Shown: positions 6,893 through 15,084, counted from the first letter of the stretch. The stretch: DNA of 17,253 bases from CAZAGT01 sp964484515 (GCA_964484515.1 CAZAGT010000077.1:1-17253); one strand, 5' to 3'. Numbers and translations are program-made. Notes: generated by a model from the sequence alone, not told the origin.

Positions 6893-8089
6893 CTACAGCT
6901 TCCCTAATACCTCGTCGAGGGTCTCGACCATGAGGTCGATCTGATGTTTCTCAACAATAAGCGGCGGCAAGAAACGAAGCACCTTTTCCTGGGCACAGTT
7001 GATCAAGAAACCCCTGTGCATGCAGGCCTCGACAGCAGGCGCCCCCGGCCGGTCAAGTTCCAGACCCAGGATGAGGCCCAGTCCTCGAACCCCCTTGACA
7101 CAGGAGTGCTTCTCGCCGAGCTCTTCCAATCGGCCGCGAAAATAAGTCCCCATCTCTTGACAGTGCTCTATCCAGCCGTCCTCCAGGAGGCTCCTAAGGA
7201 CCTCTCTGCCAACAGCACTCACCAGTGGCGTACCGCCAAACGTACTCGCATGGCTGCCGGGACCGAATGCAGAGTTCAAGGCCTCGGTAGCCAGCATGGC
7301 ACCCATCGGAAGACCGTTGGCCAGCGCCTTGGCCAGGGTCATAATATCCGGCGTCACCCCGTAGTGCTCATGGGCAAACAGTTTGCCTGTGCGACCCATC
7401 CCCACTTGGACCTCGTCGAAGATGAGCAGCAACTCCCGTCCGCGGCAAATCTCCTTGACCCCTTTCAGGTAGTCGGCACCGGGACAGACAACGCCGCCTT
7501 CGCCCTGAATAGGCTCCAAGAGAACTGCGCATACAGAATCATCGACCGCCTCCTCCAAGGCCCCGAGATCATCGAAAGGGACGAACCGAAAACCATCAAG
7601 CAAGGGACTGTTGCCTTTCTGGATCTTGTCTTGCCCGGTTGCCGAAAGGGTCGCCATCGTCCGGCCATGAAACGATCCTTTCGCAGAGATGATCGTCTTT
7701 CTGGCGGGCCCGAACTTCTCGTTTGCGTACCGGCGCGCCAGTTTGATAGCCGCCTCATTGGCCTCGGCCCCGCTGTTACAGAAGAAGACGCGGTCCGCGA
7801 AAGAATTTTCAACCAACAGTACCGCCAGCTCGACCTGGGGCCGAGTGTAGTACAGGTTCGAGACATGAACGAGCGTCTTCGACTGCTCCTGGAGGACGTT
7901 CGTCACCAAAGGGGCGCTGTGACCGAGGGCGCACACAGCGATGCCGCCCACGAAGTCCAGGTATTCCCTTCCGCCATCATCCCAAACGCGGCAGCCTTCA
8001 CCACGGACTAATGTCAATGCCCTCTTACCATACGTCTGGAACATGACCTTGTCGGCCAGTGAACTGATCTCTTCGGTCCTGTCGTTCAT
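6893..8089 (-). CDS. argD: Acetylornithine aminotransferase ArgD
   Basis: PLP-dependent transfer of the amino group from glutamate to N-acetylglutamate semialdehyde, giving N-acetylornithine. E. coli ArgD also serves as the succinyl-DAP aminotransferase, so this protein could support the lysine genes nearby; that part is inference. The 398-residue class III aminotransferase shows NSGAEANEAAIKLAR at about 105-119, FHGRTMATLSATGQ at 140-153, the PLP aspartate Asp225 in LIFDEVQVGMGRTG, and the Schiff-base lysine Lys254 in TLAKALANGLPMGA. I chose the ATG at 8089 (GAGG upstream); the open frame runs to 8257 but that stretch overlaps the end of argB and is not ArgD-like. It abuts argF. Confidence 0.96.
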   Translation of the reverse strand: MNDRTEEISSLADKVMFQTYGKRALTLVRGEGCRVWDDGGREYLDFVGGIAVCALGHSAPLVTNVLQEQSKTLVHVSNLYYTRPQVELAVLLVENSFADRVFFCNSGAEANEAAIKLARRYANEKFGPARKTIISAKGSFHGRTMATLSATGQDKIQKGNSPLLDGFRFVPFDDLGALEEAVDDSVCAVLLEPIQGEGGVVCPGADYLKGVKEICRGRELLLIFDEVQVGMGRTGKLFAHEHYGVTPDIMTLAKALANGLPMGAMLATEALNSAFGPGSHASTFGGTPLVSAVGREVLRSLLEDGWIEHCQEMGTYFRGRLEELGEKHSCVKGVRGLGLILGLELDRPGAPAVEACMHRGFLINCAQEKVLRFLPPLIVEKHQIDLMVETLDEVLGKL

Positions 8090-8133
8090 CTTTCGTAACC
8101 TCGATTTCCGCGGGCCGGTCGGGTCAATTGGGC

Positions 8134-9018
8134 TCAGTGTACAATCTCCGTTCCGATCCCACCGCGGGTAAACATCTCCAGTAAGATGGCGTGCTCCTCC
8201 CGGCCATCGACGATATGGGCCTTCCCTACCCCCCCTTCGAGGGCCTCCAGACAGCACCTGACTTTTGGAATCATGCCCCCCTTGACGGTATCATCCGTGA
8301 TGCGGTCCTGAGCTTCCGTCATCGTGAGGGTCGAAATAAGCTGCCCGTCCTTGTCGAGCACCCCCCTTTGGTCTGTGAGCAGGATGAGTTTCCGCGCCTT
8401 GAGGGAGGCGGCTACGGCTCCGGCCACCAAGTCGGCGTTGATGTTATACGTCTCGCCGTCTTTGCCGGCACCGACCGGTGCGATGACCGGTATAAACTGA
8501 CTATCGAGGAGATCCATGAGGATCTGGTGATTGATCGCGGTTATCTCGCCCACCATTCCCATATCGATGATCTCCGGGGGTTGATCGGCCCCCCTTGCCT
8601 TCACGTACTTCATTTTTTTGGCCAAGATAAGGCGCCCGTCCTTTCCTGAAAGCCCTATCGACTCCCCGCCGTTCTGGTTGATGAGGTTCACGATCTCCTT
8701 GTTGACCTTTCCCACCAGGACCATCTCAACCACGTCCATCGTCTCTCTGTCGGTCACGCGCATGCCGTCGACGTAGGCCGACTTGATGGAAAGGCGCTTC
8801 AGGAGCTCACCGATCTGAGGCCCGCCGCCATGAACGACGATCGGGTTGAGACCGACGAACTTCATCAAGATGATATCGAGGGCAAAGCTCTTCTTGAGCT
8901 GCTCCTCCACCATGGCGTGCCCCCCGTATTTGACCACGACCGTGGCATTCTTGAAGCGCTGAATATACGGGAGGGCCTCTATGAGGATCTTGGCCCGGTC
9001 TACTTGTTCAGGTCGCAT
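8134..9018 (-). CDS. argB: Acetylglutamate kinase ArgB, arginine-sensitive type
   Basis: Phosphorylates N-acetylglutamate, the second step of arginine synthesis and usually the feedback-controlled one in organisms that recycle acetyl groups. The 294-residue amino acid kinase has VVVKYGGHAM at 27-36, with the phosphate-binding Lys30, and HGGGPQIG at 63-70. The C-terminal TDDTVKGGMIPKVRCCLEAL block is also typical. An N-terminal helix of about 25 residues (DRAKILIEALPYIQRF) precedes the core. That extension is characteristic of hexameric, arginine-inhibited NAGKs such as those of Pseudomonas and Thermotoga, and is absent from the short E. coli enzyme. Feedback inhibition by arginine is therefore likely. 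The gene is 104 nt after hslU and 44 nt before argD. Confidence 0.96.
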   Translation of the reverse strand: MRPEQVDRAKILIEALPYIQRFKNATVVVKYGGHAMVEEQLKKSFALDIILMKFVGLNPIVVHGGGPQIGELLKRLSIKSAYVDGMRVTDRETMDVVEMVLVGKVNKEIVNLINQNGGESIGLSGKDGRLILAKKMKYVKARGADQPPEIIDMGMVGEITAINHQILMDLLDSQFIPVIAPVGAGKDGETYNINADLVAGAVAASLKARKLILLTDQRGVLDKDGQLISTLTMTEAQDRITDDTVKGGMIPKVRCCLEALEGGVGKAHIVDGREEHAILLEMFTRGGIGTEIVH

Positions 9019-9122
9019 TCGTCTCTTCCGACAACCACCTGCTAGGGTAACGGTCTTACTCCTTGAAATTCACGTCCACGTTGTTCGCGCAGAGTTCCTT
9101 CAAGAGCCAAGAGTGTTACCTA

Positions 9123-10529
9123 CTAAAGAATGTATCTACTCAGGTTCTCATCCTCGAAGATGTCTTTCAGTTTCTCGGCGACGTAGGTGCGATCGATGAC
9201 AACGGCCTCGGTATCCATGTCAGGCGCATTGAAAGAGATCTCGTCAAGGAGCTTCTCCATGACCGTATGGAGTCGACGAGCCCCGATGTTTTCCGTCCGT
9301 TCATTCACCTGGCTTGCGATATGGGCAATCTCTTCGATGGCTGATGGCTCGAACTTGAGATCGATCCCTTCCGTCTTCAGGAGGGCCGCATATTGGGTGA
9401 TCAGGGCGTTCTTGGGTTCTTGCAGAATCCTGACAAAGTCTTCCTTAGACAAGGAATCGAGTTCCACCCTGATCGGGAACCGTCCTTGAAGTTCGGGCAG
9501 GAGATCGGAAGGCTTGCTCACATTGAAGGCGCCGGCGGCAATAAAGAGGATATGATCCGTCTTTACCATCCCGTACTTGGTGATGACGGTCGAGCCCTCG
9601 ACGATCGGAAGAAGATCGCGTTGAACACCTTCCCGTGATACATCGGGTCCAGAACGCGATTCCGATCCGGCGACCTTGTCCAGTTCATCCAAGAAGATGA
9701 TGCCGTTCTGCTCTGTCATGCGGATGGCATCCACCGTGACCTTGTCCATGTCAATCAACTTCTGGGATTCTTCCTGGAACAGGATTTCCAGGGCCTCCGG
9801 GATCTTCACGCGTCGCCTTTTCTTCTTTGCCGGAAAAATATTTCCGAAGACCTCCTTGATATTGAACTCCATCTCTTCGAGTCCTGCGCTCGAGAATATC
9901 TCGACCATCGGGATGTTTCGGTTGTCGATCTCCAACTCGACGTAACGGCCGTCCAGTTTCCCGCCCCGCAACATTCGCTTCAGCTTTTCACGGGTGGAAT
10001 TCGGCTCCGCCTTGTCGGCCTTGACCACTTCGAGGACCGTCTCTTTGTCCCCCTCCTCGGCCTCACGAGGCTCCTCCCTCCTTTTGGGAAGCAGAATATC
10101 AAGCAATCTTTCCTCTGCCAGTTCACGTGCCTTGGCTCGAACCATTCCCTGTTCCTGTTGTTTGGCCATATTAACAGCCAACTCAGTCAGGTCCCTGATC
10201 ATCGATTCGACATCTCGACCGACGTAGCCGACCTCGGTGAACTTGGTCGCCTCGATCTTCAGGAAGGGAGACATCGCCAACCGGGCCAATCGTCTCGCAA
10301 TCTCCGTCTTCCCAACCCCGGTAGGGCCGATCATAATAATATTCTTGGGGGCGATTTCATCACGCAAATCCTGGGGCACCTGCTGACGGCGCCATCTATT
10401 TCGGAGCGCGATGGAAACGGAACGCTTGGCAGAGTCCTGCCCGATGATGTACTTGTCGAGTTCCGAAACGATCTCTTTCGGTTTAAGGATTTTCATGGGA
10501 CGATTTCGTTCCCCTTCATCGATGTTCAT
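9123..10529 (-). CDS. hslU: HslU (ClpY), ATPase subunit of the HslUV protease
   Basis: AAA+ unfoldase that feeds proteins to HslV in the cytoplasm. With the ATG at 10529 the protein has 468 residues. I prefer this start because AAGGAG, inside the last codons of hslV, lies 10 nt upstream; the more usual family start, MKILKPKEIV, is at 10496 with a poorer ribosome site. Walker A GPTGVGKT is at 68-75, the pore-loop motif GYVG occurs in FTEVGYVGRDVES, Walker B is in IIFLDELDKVA, and GRFPIRVEL matches the sensor/arginine-finger region. The charged middle section is the I domain. The C-terminus ENLSRYIL fits the conserved tail that inserts into HslV to activate it. The gap to hslV is 7 nt. Confidence 0.97.
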   Translation of the reverse strand: MNIDEGERNRPMKILKPKEIVSELDKYIIGQDSAKRSVSIALRNRWRRQQVPQDLRDEIAPKNIIMIGPTGVGKTEIARRLARLAMSPFLKIEATKFTEVGYVGRDVESMIRDLTELAVNMAKQQEQGMVRAKARELAEERLLDILLPKRREEPREAEEGDKETVLEVVKADKAEPNSTREKLKRMLRGGKLDGRYVELEIDNRNIPMVEIFSSAGLEEMEFNIKEVFGNIFPAKKKRRRVKIPEALEILFQEESQKLIDMDKVTVDAIRMTEQNGIIFLDELDKVAGSESRSGPDVSREGVQRDLLPIVEGSTVITKYGMVKTDHILFIAAGAFNVSKPSDLLPELQGRFPIRVELDSLSKEDFVRILQEPKNALITQYAALLKTEGIDLKFEPSAIEEIAHIASQVNERTENIGARRLHTVMEKLLDEISFNAPDMDTEAVVIDRTYVAEKLKDIFEDENLSRYIL

Positions 10530-10536
10530 TTGCCGA

Positions 10537-11115
10537 CTACTCCTTGATCTCGTAGACGATGATCTCATCGTTGGTGTAAAGGCAGATGGAAGCGGTGATC
10601 TTCATGGCCTCCCTGGCGATCTCCGCGGCACCGAGATCAGAATGGGACAGCAGGGCCCGGGCCGCCGCCACGGCATAAGGGCCACCGGAACCAATCGCCG
10701 CCACCGCCTCGTCGGGCTCGATCACATCGCCCGTACCGGATATGATGAGGGTATGCTCGGCATCCAGGGCGAGGAGTAATGCCTCCAGCTTCCGCAAGAT
10801 CTTGTCGGTTCTCCAGTCCTTAGCCAGTTCCACGGCCGCCCTGGTCAAGTTCCCATTGAATTTCTCGAGTTTTCCTTCCAGTCTCTCAAAGAGGTTGAAG
10901 GCATCGGCGGCAGCACCGGCAAACCCCACGAGAACCTTGTCTTTGAACATGAAACGCAGCTTGTTGGCCTTGTGCTTCATGATGGTATCACCGATGCTGA
11001 CCTGTCCGTCGCCAGCCATTACGGCTCTGCCGTCTTTCCTGACAGCGAGGATCGTTGTCGCTCGAATTCTCGGCGTAGCCTTATCATTCCTATCCTGAGC
11101 GGGTCCTTTTACCAT
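10537..11115 (-). CDS. hslV: HslV (ClpQ), peptidase subunit with a long propeptide
   Basis: Threonine protease of the HslUV complex, a dodecamer related to proteasome beta subunits. The 192-residue product has the core TTILAVRKDGRAVMAGDGQ, GFAGAAADAF, AAVELAKDWRTD and AIGSGGPYA. The catalytic N-terminal threonine should be Thr20, exposed by removing 19 residues. E. coli HslV loses only its methionine, and Bacillus ClpQ has a propeptide of a few residues. No ATG, GTG or TTG codon lies between the start at 11115 and Thr20, and GGAG sits 7 nt upstream of the ATG, so the long leader looks real unless an ATT is used. The gene begins 3 nt after xerC and leads into hslU, much like codV-clpQ-clpY of Bacillus. 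Confidence 0.95.
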   Translation of the reverse strand: MVKGPAQDRNDKATPRIRATTILAVRKDGRAVMAGDGQVSIGDTIMKHKANKLRFMFKDKVLVGFAGAAADAFNLFERLEGKLEKFNGNLTRAAVELAKDWRTDKILRKLEALLLALDAEHTLIISGTGDVIEPDEAVAAIGSGGPYAVAAARALLSHSDLGAAEIAREAMKITASICLYTNDEIIVYEIKE

Positions 11116-11118
11116 GTG

Positions 11119-12033
11119 TTAACTCCGGGGATGAGCCTTATCGTATACCTCCATCAGTCGATCGAGGCTGACATGGGTGTACTTCTGCGTCGTGGAGAGG
11201 CTTGCATGCCCCAGCAACTCTTGTACCGCTCGCAGGTCGGCCCCACCGTCCAGGAGATGGGTGGCGAATGTATGCCGCAGGGCATGAGGGCTTATTTCGC
11301 TCATCAGAGAGCATTTTCTGGCGTAACCTTTGACGATCCTTGCAATGCTACGCGTCGTCAGCCGCCCTCCGCGCGAATTGAGGAAAAGCGGCCCCATCAG
11401 ACGCTCGGCCCGATGTGTTCTCAAAATAAGAGGCATCGCTTCCAGATATCTGCGCAAGGCCTCCAGGGCCGTCTTCCCGATCGGAACGATTCTCTCCTTA
11501 TCACCCTTACCTATGACTCGAACGAGACGTTGTTCGAACTCAACGTTTGAAATATCGAGGGCAGCCAGCTCACCAACCCGGAGCCCGCACGAATAGAACA
11601 TCTCCAGAATGGCCCAATCCCTAAGGCCAAGCGGTTTCTCTTTGTCAGGCCCCTCAAGCAACCTAAACATCTCGTCCACGGCGAGGACATTGGGGATTGA
11701 CGCCCCCTGTTTGGGCGTTGCGATGTCGGCTGCGGGATTGCCTTCTACAGCGCCCTGTCGCTCCAAGAAAGAAAAGAAGGATCGCACAGCGGAAAGCTTA
11801 CGGGCGACGGTCTTTCTTCGGCAGCGTGTATGAAGGTACCCCAGGTATCTCCTGATAGCCAGGAAATCGATCTCCCGCACACATAAGGGCTTACCTTTCG
11901 AGAGCCCCTCCTTCTCAAGGAATCCGGCGAATTGAAGCAAATCAATCCTGTAATTCCGGATCGTGTGAACTGAGTACCCCCTCCGGGATCTGAGCTCATT
12001 AAGAAAACTCTCTATAAGATCAGATTCAAGCAT
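11119..12033 (-). CDS. xerC: Tyrosine recombinase XerC
   Basis: Site-specific recombinase that acts with XerD at dif to resolve chromosome dimers. The 304 residues match XerC/XerD. The N-terminal SAM-like core-binding domain covers roughly 1-100. The catalytic set is complete: Arg152 (CGLRVGEL), Lys176 (IGKGDKER), His250 and Arg253 (HALRHTF), His276 (LLGHASL) and the nucleophile Tyr285 (TTQKYTHV). The start at 12033 has only a weak ribosome site, but it gives a normal N-terminus. A chromosomal housekeeping role is favoured over a phage or integron integrase because of the fused operon with hslVU, the same neighbour order as Bacillus codV-clpQ-clpY. It is the first gene of the long minus-strand cluster. 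Confidence 0.94.
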   Translation of the reverse strand: MLESDLIESFLNELRSRRGYSVHTIRNYRIDLLQFAGFLEKEGLSKGKPLCVREIDFLAIRRYLGYLHTRCRRKTVARKLSAVRSFFSFLERQGAVEGNPAADIATPKQGASIPNVLAVDEMFRLLEGPDKEKPLGLRDWAILEMFYSCGLRVGELAALDISNVEFEQRLVRVIGKGDKERIVPIGKTALEALRRYLEAMPLILRTHRAERLMGPLFLNSRGGRLTTRSIARIVKGYARKCSLMSEISPHALRHTFATHLLDGGADLRAVQELLGHASLSTTQKYTHVSLDRLMEVYDKAHPRS

Positions 12034-12127
12034 GCGCGCTCAGAGTTCATATCGTCGATAGCTCGCGTCCTCAGGATCTCCCCTCAGTTCTAGGTTACCT
12101 GCCATCCGGGGGCCCTAGTTGACTGCG

Positions 12128-12180
12128 AATATACAAAAAAACTCATAATTTAACATAATCCTCTTTTATTGCAATCAAAA
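12128..12180 (-). promoter_or_regulatory. AT-rich segment, possible xerC promoter
   Basis: This is the most AT-rich part of the 426-nt divergent gap (12034-12459). On the minus strand, TATATT (12133-12128) is a fair -10 box, but its -35 region is poor; a further TTGATT lies upstream. It is a plausible start for the xerC-hslV-hslU-arg cluster, about 95 nt before the xerC ATG. Bases 12034-12120 show only a weak CTAGG...CCTAG pair and no gene. Confidence 0.3.
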
Positions 12181-12202
12181 AATGAAGCCTCCTATTCTGC
12201 GC

Positions 12203-12230
12203 TTGACTTTGTTTTGACGGTTGATGTAAT
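12203..12230 (+). promoter_or_regulatory. Sigma70-like promoter for the EF-G-like gene
   Basis: TTGACT (12203-12208), a 16-nt spacer and TGTAAT (12225-12230) each match the consensus at five of six positions. A second TTGACG occurs at 12215. Transcription from here would give a 5' leader of about 220 nt before the ATG at 12460. That leader contains two small stems, GGGT/ACCC at 12361-12370 and GGGCC/GGCCC at 12402-12416, and no recognised riboswitch. Confidence 0.55.
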
Positions 12231-12459
12231 TCTTCACACCAATAATCGAAGATCTTATGGAACAGACGTTATACCGGCGCTCTTCCAAGGGCTCCTCTGA
12301 CGATTCTTCAACCCGTGTTCCCCCACTTTCAACGTTAGGTCTGAACTTAGCGTTGCATCAGGGTTTACCCAACATTGCGGTAGGACGGTAATCCTCAGAT
12401 AGGGCCTTTGCGGCCCGGGTGGAGTGCGATTCACAGAATACCCTTGAAAGGAAATCGGC

Positions 12460-14538
12460 ATGGAAAGGACAAGTGAACAGTTGCGAAACGTGGGCTTGGT
12501 GGCCCACGTGGGATCCGGCAAGACCTCTCTGGCGGAGGCCATGCTCTTCAATGGAAAAGCAACCACGCGGCTTGGCAGCGTCGACGAAGGGACATCTCAC
12601 ATGGACTACGAGCCGGAGGAGATCAAGAGGCGGATTACCATCAGCACGGCGTTACATCACTGCAACTGGAAGAAATGTGAGATCCATATTATTGACACCC
12701 CCGGAGACGACAATTTTCTCTCTGATACCAAGTCTTCGCTACAGGCAGCCGATGGGGTCGTGGTCGTCATCGATGCCACAGCCGGTGTCAAGATAGGGAC
12801 CGAAAAGGTCTGGGCCTTTGCTGATGAACTGGACCTCCCCAAGATCATCTTTGTGAGCAAAATGGACAGGGAGCGCGCTGATTTCTTCAAGGTTGTTCAG
12901 GAAATCAGCACGGCCTTCGACATCAAGGCCTCGCCGATGTTTCTGCCGATCGGCGCTGAGGACCGTTTTGAGGGCGTAGTCGATTTGATCAAAATGAAGG
13001 CCTATCGCTATAATCGAGACGGAAGTGGTAAGGCGACCGGCTCAGACATACCAGCGGATATGGAGGAATCCGTTCAGGAGTGGCGTGAAAAAATCATTGA
13101 GAACATCGTCGAGGCGAATGATGAGCTCATGGAGAAATATCTGGAGGGTCAGGAGCTAGCCGGAGAAGAGATAGAGCAGACCCTGATCCAGGCCATTAAA
13201 TCGGGGATGTTGGTCCCCATCGTGTGCGGATCCACAATTCTGAATATGGGCGTAGATCAATTGATGAATCTTATCGTCCAAGGCCTTCCTTCGCCCCTCG
13301 AACGCGGTCCTTTCAAAGGTCTCCGTCCGGGTAGTGACGAGATTGTCGAAAGAAATGCGTCACCTGAGGCTCCTTTCTCGGCCATCGTCTTCAAGACCGT
13401 CGCGGACCCCTTTGCGGGCAAATTGAGCCTTTTAAGGGTCTACTCCGGGGCCCTGGAGGCCGAATCAACGGTCTATAACGCCAATAAAGGCAGCAAGGAG
13501 AGATTCGGCCAGATCTTCCTCGTGGAGGGAAAGGGGCAGAAAACGCTCGATGTGGCACTTCCTGGTGACGTCGTCGCCATTCCAAAATTGAAGGATACGG
13601 CCACAGGCGATACCCTCTGCGCGGAAAGCGATCCGATCATTTTGACACCCGTGGAGCCCCTGCCGCCCGTTTTATCCTACGCCGTCGAAGCCAAGGTCAA
13701 GGGGAGTGAGGACAAGGTCTTCAGCTCGCTCGCCCGATTGCTCGATGAAGACCCCACCCTCCGACTGAGTAGAGATCAGGCTACCTCCGAGAATATCCTA
13801 TCAGGAACGGGGCAGATCCACCTCGAGGCAACCTGTGAGAAGTTGAAGCGGAAATTCGGTGTCGAGGTGAACCTCAAACCGATGAAGGTCCCTTACCAGG
13901 AAACCGTCAAGAGGGCTGCCAAGAGCGTGATCTATCGTCACAAGAAGCAGTCCGGTGGTCGTGGGCAATTTGCTGAGGTCCATTTTGACATCTCTCCCCT
14001 CGACAGGGGCGCCGGGTTTGAATTCGAAGAAGCCCTCGTGGGGATGAACGTACCCCGCAATTTTGTCCCAGCGGTTGAAAAGGGTCTGACCGAGGCGATC
14101 CAAAGCGGGGTCCTGGCCGGCTATCCGGTGGTTGACCTGAAAATTCGATTCTTTGACGGCAAATCGCATGACGTGGACTCCTCGGAGATGGCGTTCAAGA
14201 TCGCGGCCAGCATGTGTTTTAAGAAGGCGGTGCATGAAGCGAACCCAACCCTTCTCGAGCCGATCATGAAGCTGGAGGTGACGGTTCCCGAGGAGAACAT
14301 GGGTGACGTCATGGGTGATCTCAACGGCCGACGCGGCCGGGTCTTGGGGATGGATAGCCAAGGGAGATATCAGGTCATCAAGGCCCAGGCGCCGATGGCT
14401 GAGGTGCTCAAGTACGCCCTTGATTTGAATGCCATGACGGCCGGACGAGGCTCCTTTCAGATGGAGCTCTCGCATTACGAGGAGGTCCCTGCGCAGCTCG
14501 CTGAAAGAGTGATCGCCGAGGCACGCGCAGGAGAATAG
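12460..14538 (+). CDS. fusA: EF-G-like translational GTPase (EF-G paralogue)
   Basis: A five-domain EF-G homologue of 692 residues. G1 is AHVGSGKT (15-22) instead of AHIDHGKT. The switch I block is EIKRRITIST (54-63), with Arg in place of the Gly of RGIT. G3 is DTPGDDNF (79-86), lacking the His that follows DTPG in canonical EF-G and helps GTP hydrolysis. G4 is SKMD (133-136) rather than NKMD. Domain IV (QSGGRGQFAEV) and domain V (GDLNGRRGRVLGMD, ending HYEEVPAQLAERV) are intact. These traits fit the EF-G2/EF-G-like branch rather than the main EF-G, which normally sits in the str operon with rpsL, rpsG and tuf, none of which is here. AAAGGA lies 7 nt before the ATG. It probably acts on the ribosome, perhaps under stress or in recycling; this is uncertain. 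Confidence 0.9.
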   Translation: MERTSEQLRNVGLVAHVGSGKTSLAEAMLFNGKATTRLGSVDEGTSHMDYEPEEIKRRITISTALHHCNWKKCEIHIIDTPGDDNFLSDTKSSLQAADGVVVVIDATAGVKIGTEKVWAFADELDLPKIIFVSKMDRERADFFKVVQEISTAFDIKASPMFLPIGAEDRFEGVVDLIKMKAYRYNRDGSGKATGSDIPADMEESVQEWREKIIENIVEANDELMEKYLEGQELAGEEIEQTLIQAIKSGMLVPIVCGSTILNMGVDQLMNLIVQGLPSPLERGPFKGLRPGSDEIVERNASPEAPFSAIVFKTVADPFAGKLSLLRVYSGALEAESTVYNANKGSKERFGQIFLVEGKGQKTLDVALPGDVVAIPKLKDTATGDTLCAESDPIILTPVEPLPPVLSYAVEAKVKGSEDKVFSSLARLLDEDPTLRLSRDQATSENILSGTGQIHLEATCEKLKRKFGVEVNLKPMKVPYQETVKRAAKSVIYRHKKQSGGRGQFAEVHFDISPLDRGAGFEFEEALVGMNVPRNFVPAVEKGLTEAIQSGVLAGYPVVDLKIRFFDGKSHDVDSSEMAFKIAASMCFKKAVHEANPTLLEPIMKLEVTVPEENMGDVMGDLNGRRGRVLGMDSQGRYQVIKAQAPMAEVLKYALDLNAMTAGRGSFQMELSHYEEVPAQLAERVIAEARAGE

Positions 14539-14548
14539 GAACTTCCCC

Positions 14549-15046
14549 ATGCAAGAGGCTTTTCGCGCGGGCGTCCTGACGATCAGCGACAAGGGCTCTC
14601 AGGGCCTCCGAGATGATGAAAGCGGTGCTTTGGCCGCGAACTTACTCGAAGCAGAGAGCTTTTCCGTCATCAAGATCAAGATTGTCGCCGACGATCAGCA
14701 GGTGATCGCAGATACGCTTGTCGATTGGGTGGATAATGCGGGACTCTCCCTGATCGTCACCTCAGGTGGTACCGGACTGAGCCCGAGCGATGTGACCCCG
14801 CAGGCGATGGAAGCCGTCATCGACTATAAGGTGCCGGGCATGGCCGAGGCCATGCGCGCGTCCAGCCTGAAGAAGACCCCCCATGCCATGCTTTCACGGG
14901 CGATAGTCGGTGTACGCGGAGCCTGTCTGATCATCAATCTGCCCGGAAGCCCCAACGGCGTCAAGGAAAACCTCGCCACCGTGATGCCCGCCCTGAAGCA
15001 CGCGCTCAATAAGCTCGGCGGTGATCCCAGCGACTGCGCCGCATGA
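14549..15046 (+). CDS. mog: Molybdopterin adenylyltransferase-type protein (MogA/MoaB family)
   Basis: MogA/MoaB proteins bind molybdopterin and adenylate it before metal insertion in molybdenum (or tungsten) cofactor synthesis. The 165-residue protein has the family motifs TSGGTGLSPSDVTPQA at about 71-86 and LIINLPGSPNGVKENL near the C-terminal third, together with VLTISDKGSQGLRDDESG at the N-terminus. The length is that of a stand-alone MogA/MoaB rather than a two-domain protein such as MoeA. AGGA lies 8 nt before the ATG, and the gap to the EF-G-like gene is 10 nt, so the two are likely one transcript. No other Moco gene is in the window. MogA and MoaB cannot be told apart safely here. Confidence 0.93.
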   Translation: MQEAFRAGVLTISDKGSQGLRDDESGALAANLLEAESFSVIKIKIVADDQQVIADTLVDWVDNAGLSLIVTSGGTGLSPSDVTPQAMEAVIDYKVPGMAEAMRASSLKKTPHAMLSRAIVGVRGACLIINLPGSPNGVKENLATVMPALKHALNKLGGDPSDCAA

Positions 15047-15084
15047 TGTCGACGCCGAGCCCTACCCAGTTTCCGATTCGAAAT

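Noticed and set aside
6944..8011. 355-codon open frame on the plus strand opposite argD
   Set aside because: It is antisense to a clear ArgD with all catalytic residues, and its translation has no family look. Long antisense frames are common in GC-rich genes.
8090..8257. N-terminal extension of ArgD (56 more codons)
   Set aside because: Lies over the end of argB, is rich in Arg/Gly/Pro as expected from an off-frame reading, and the ATG at 8089 has a GAGG site and a normal N-terminus.
11119..12033. XerC as an integrase of a mobile island
   Set aside because: Its place in front of hslV-hslU, its 304-residue length and the XerC-type motifs fit the housekeeping enzyme. No tRNA attachment site, phage or cassette genes adjoin it.
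12255..12566. 103-codon minus-strand frame across the leader and start of the EF-G-like gene
   Set aside because: Overlaps the EF-G N-terminus by about 107 nt, lacks a ribosome site and a recognisable family. Kept only as a remark in the leader finding.
13801..14592. 263-codon minus-strand frame inside the EF-G-like gene
   Set aside because: Shadow of conserved EF-G domains III-V; no independent start signal or recognisable product.
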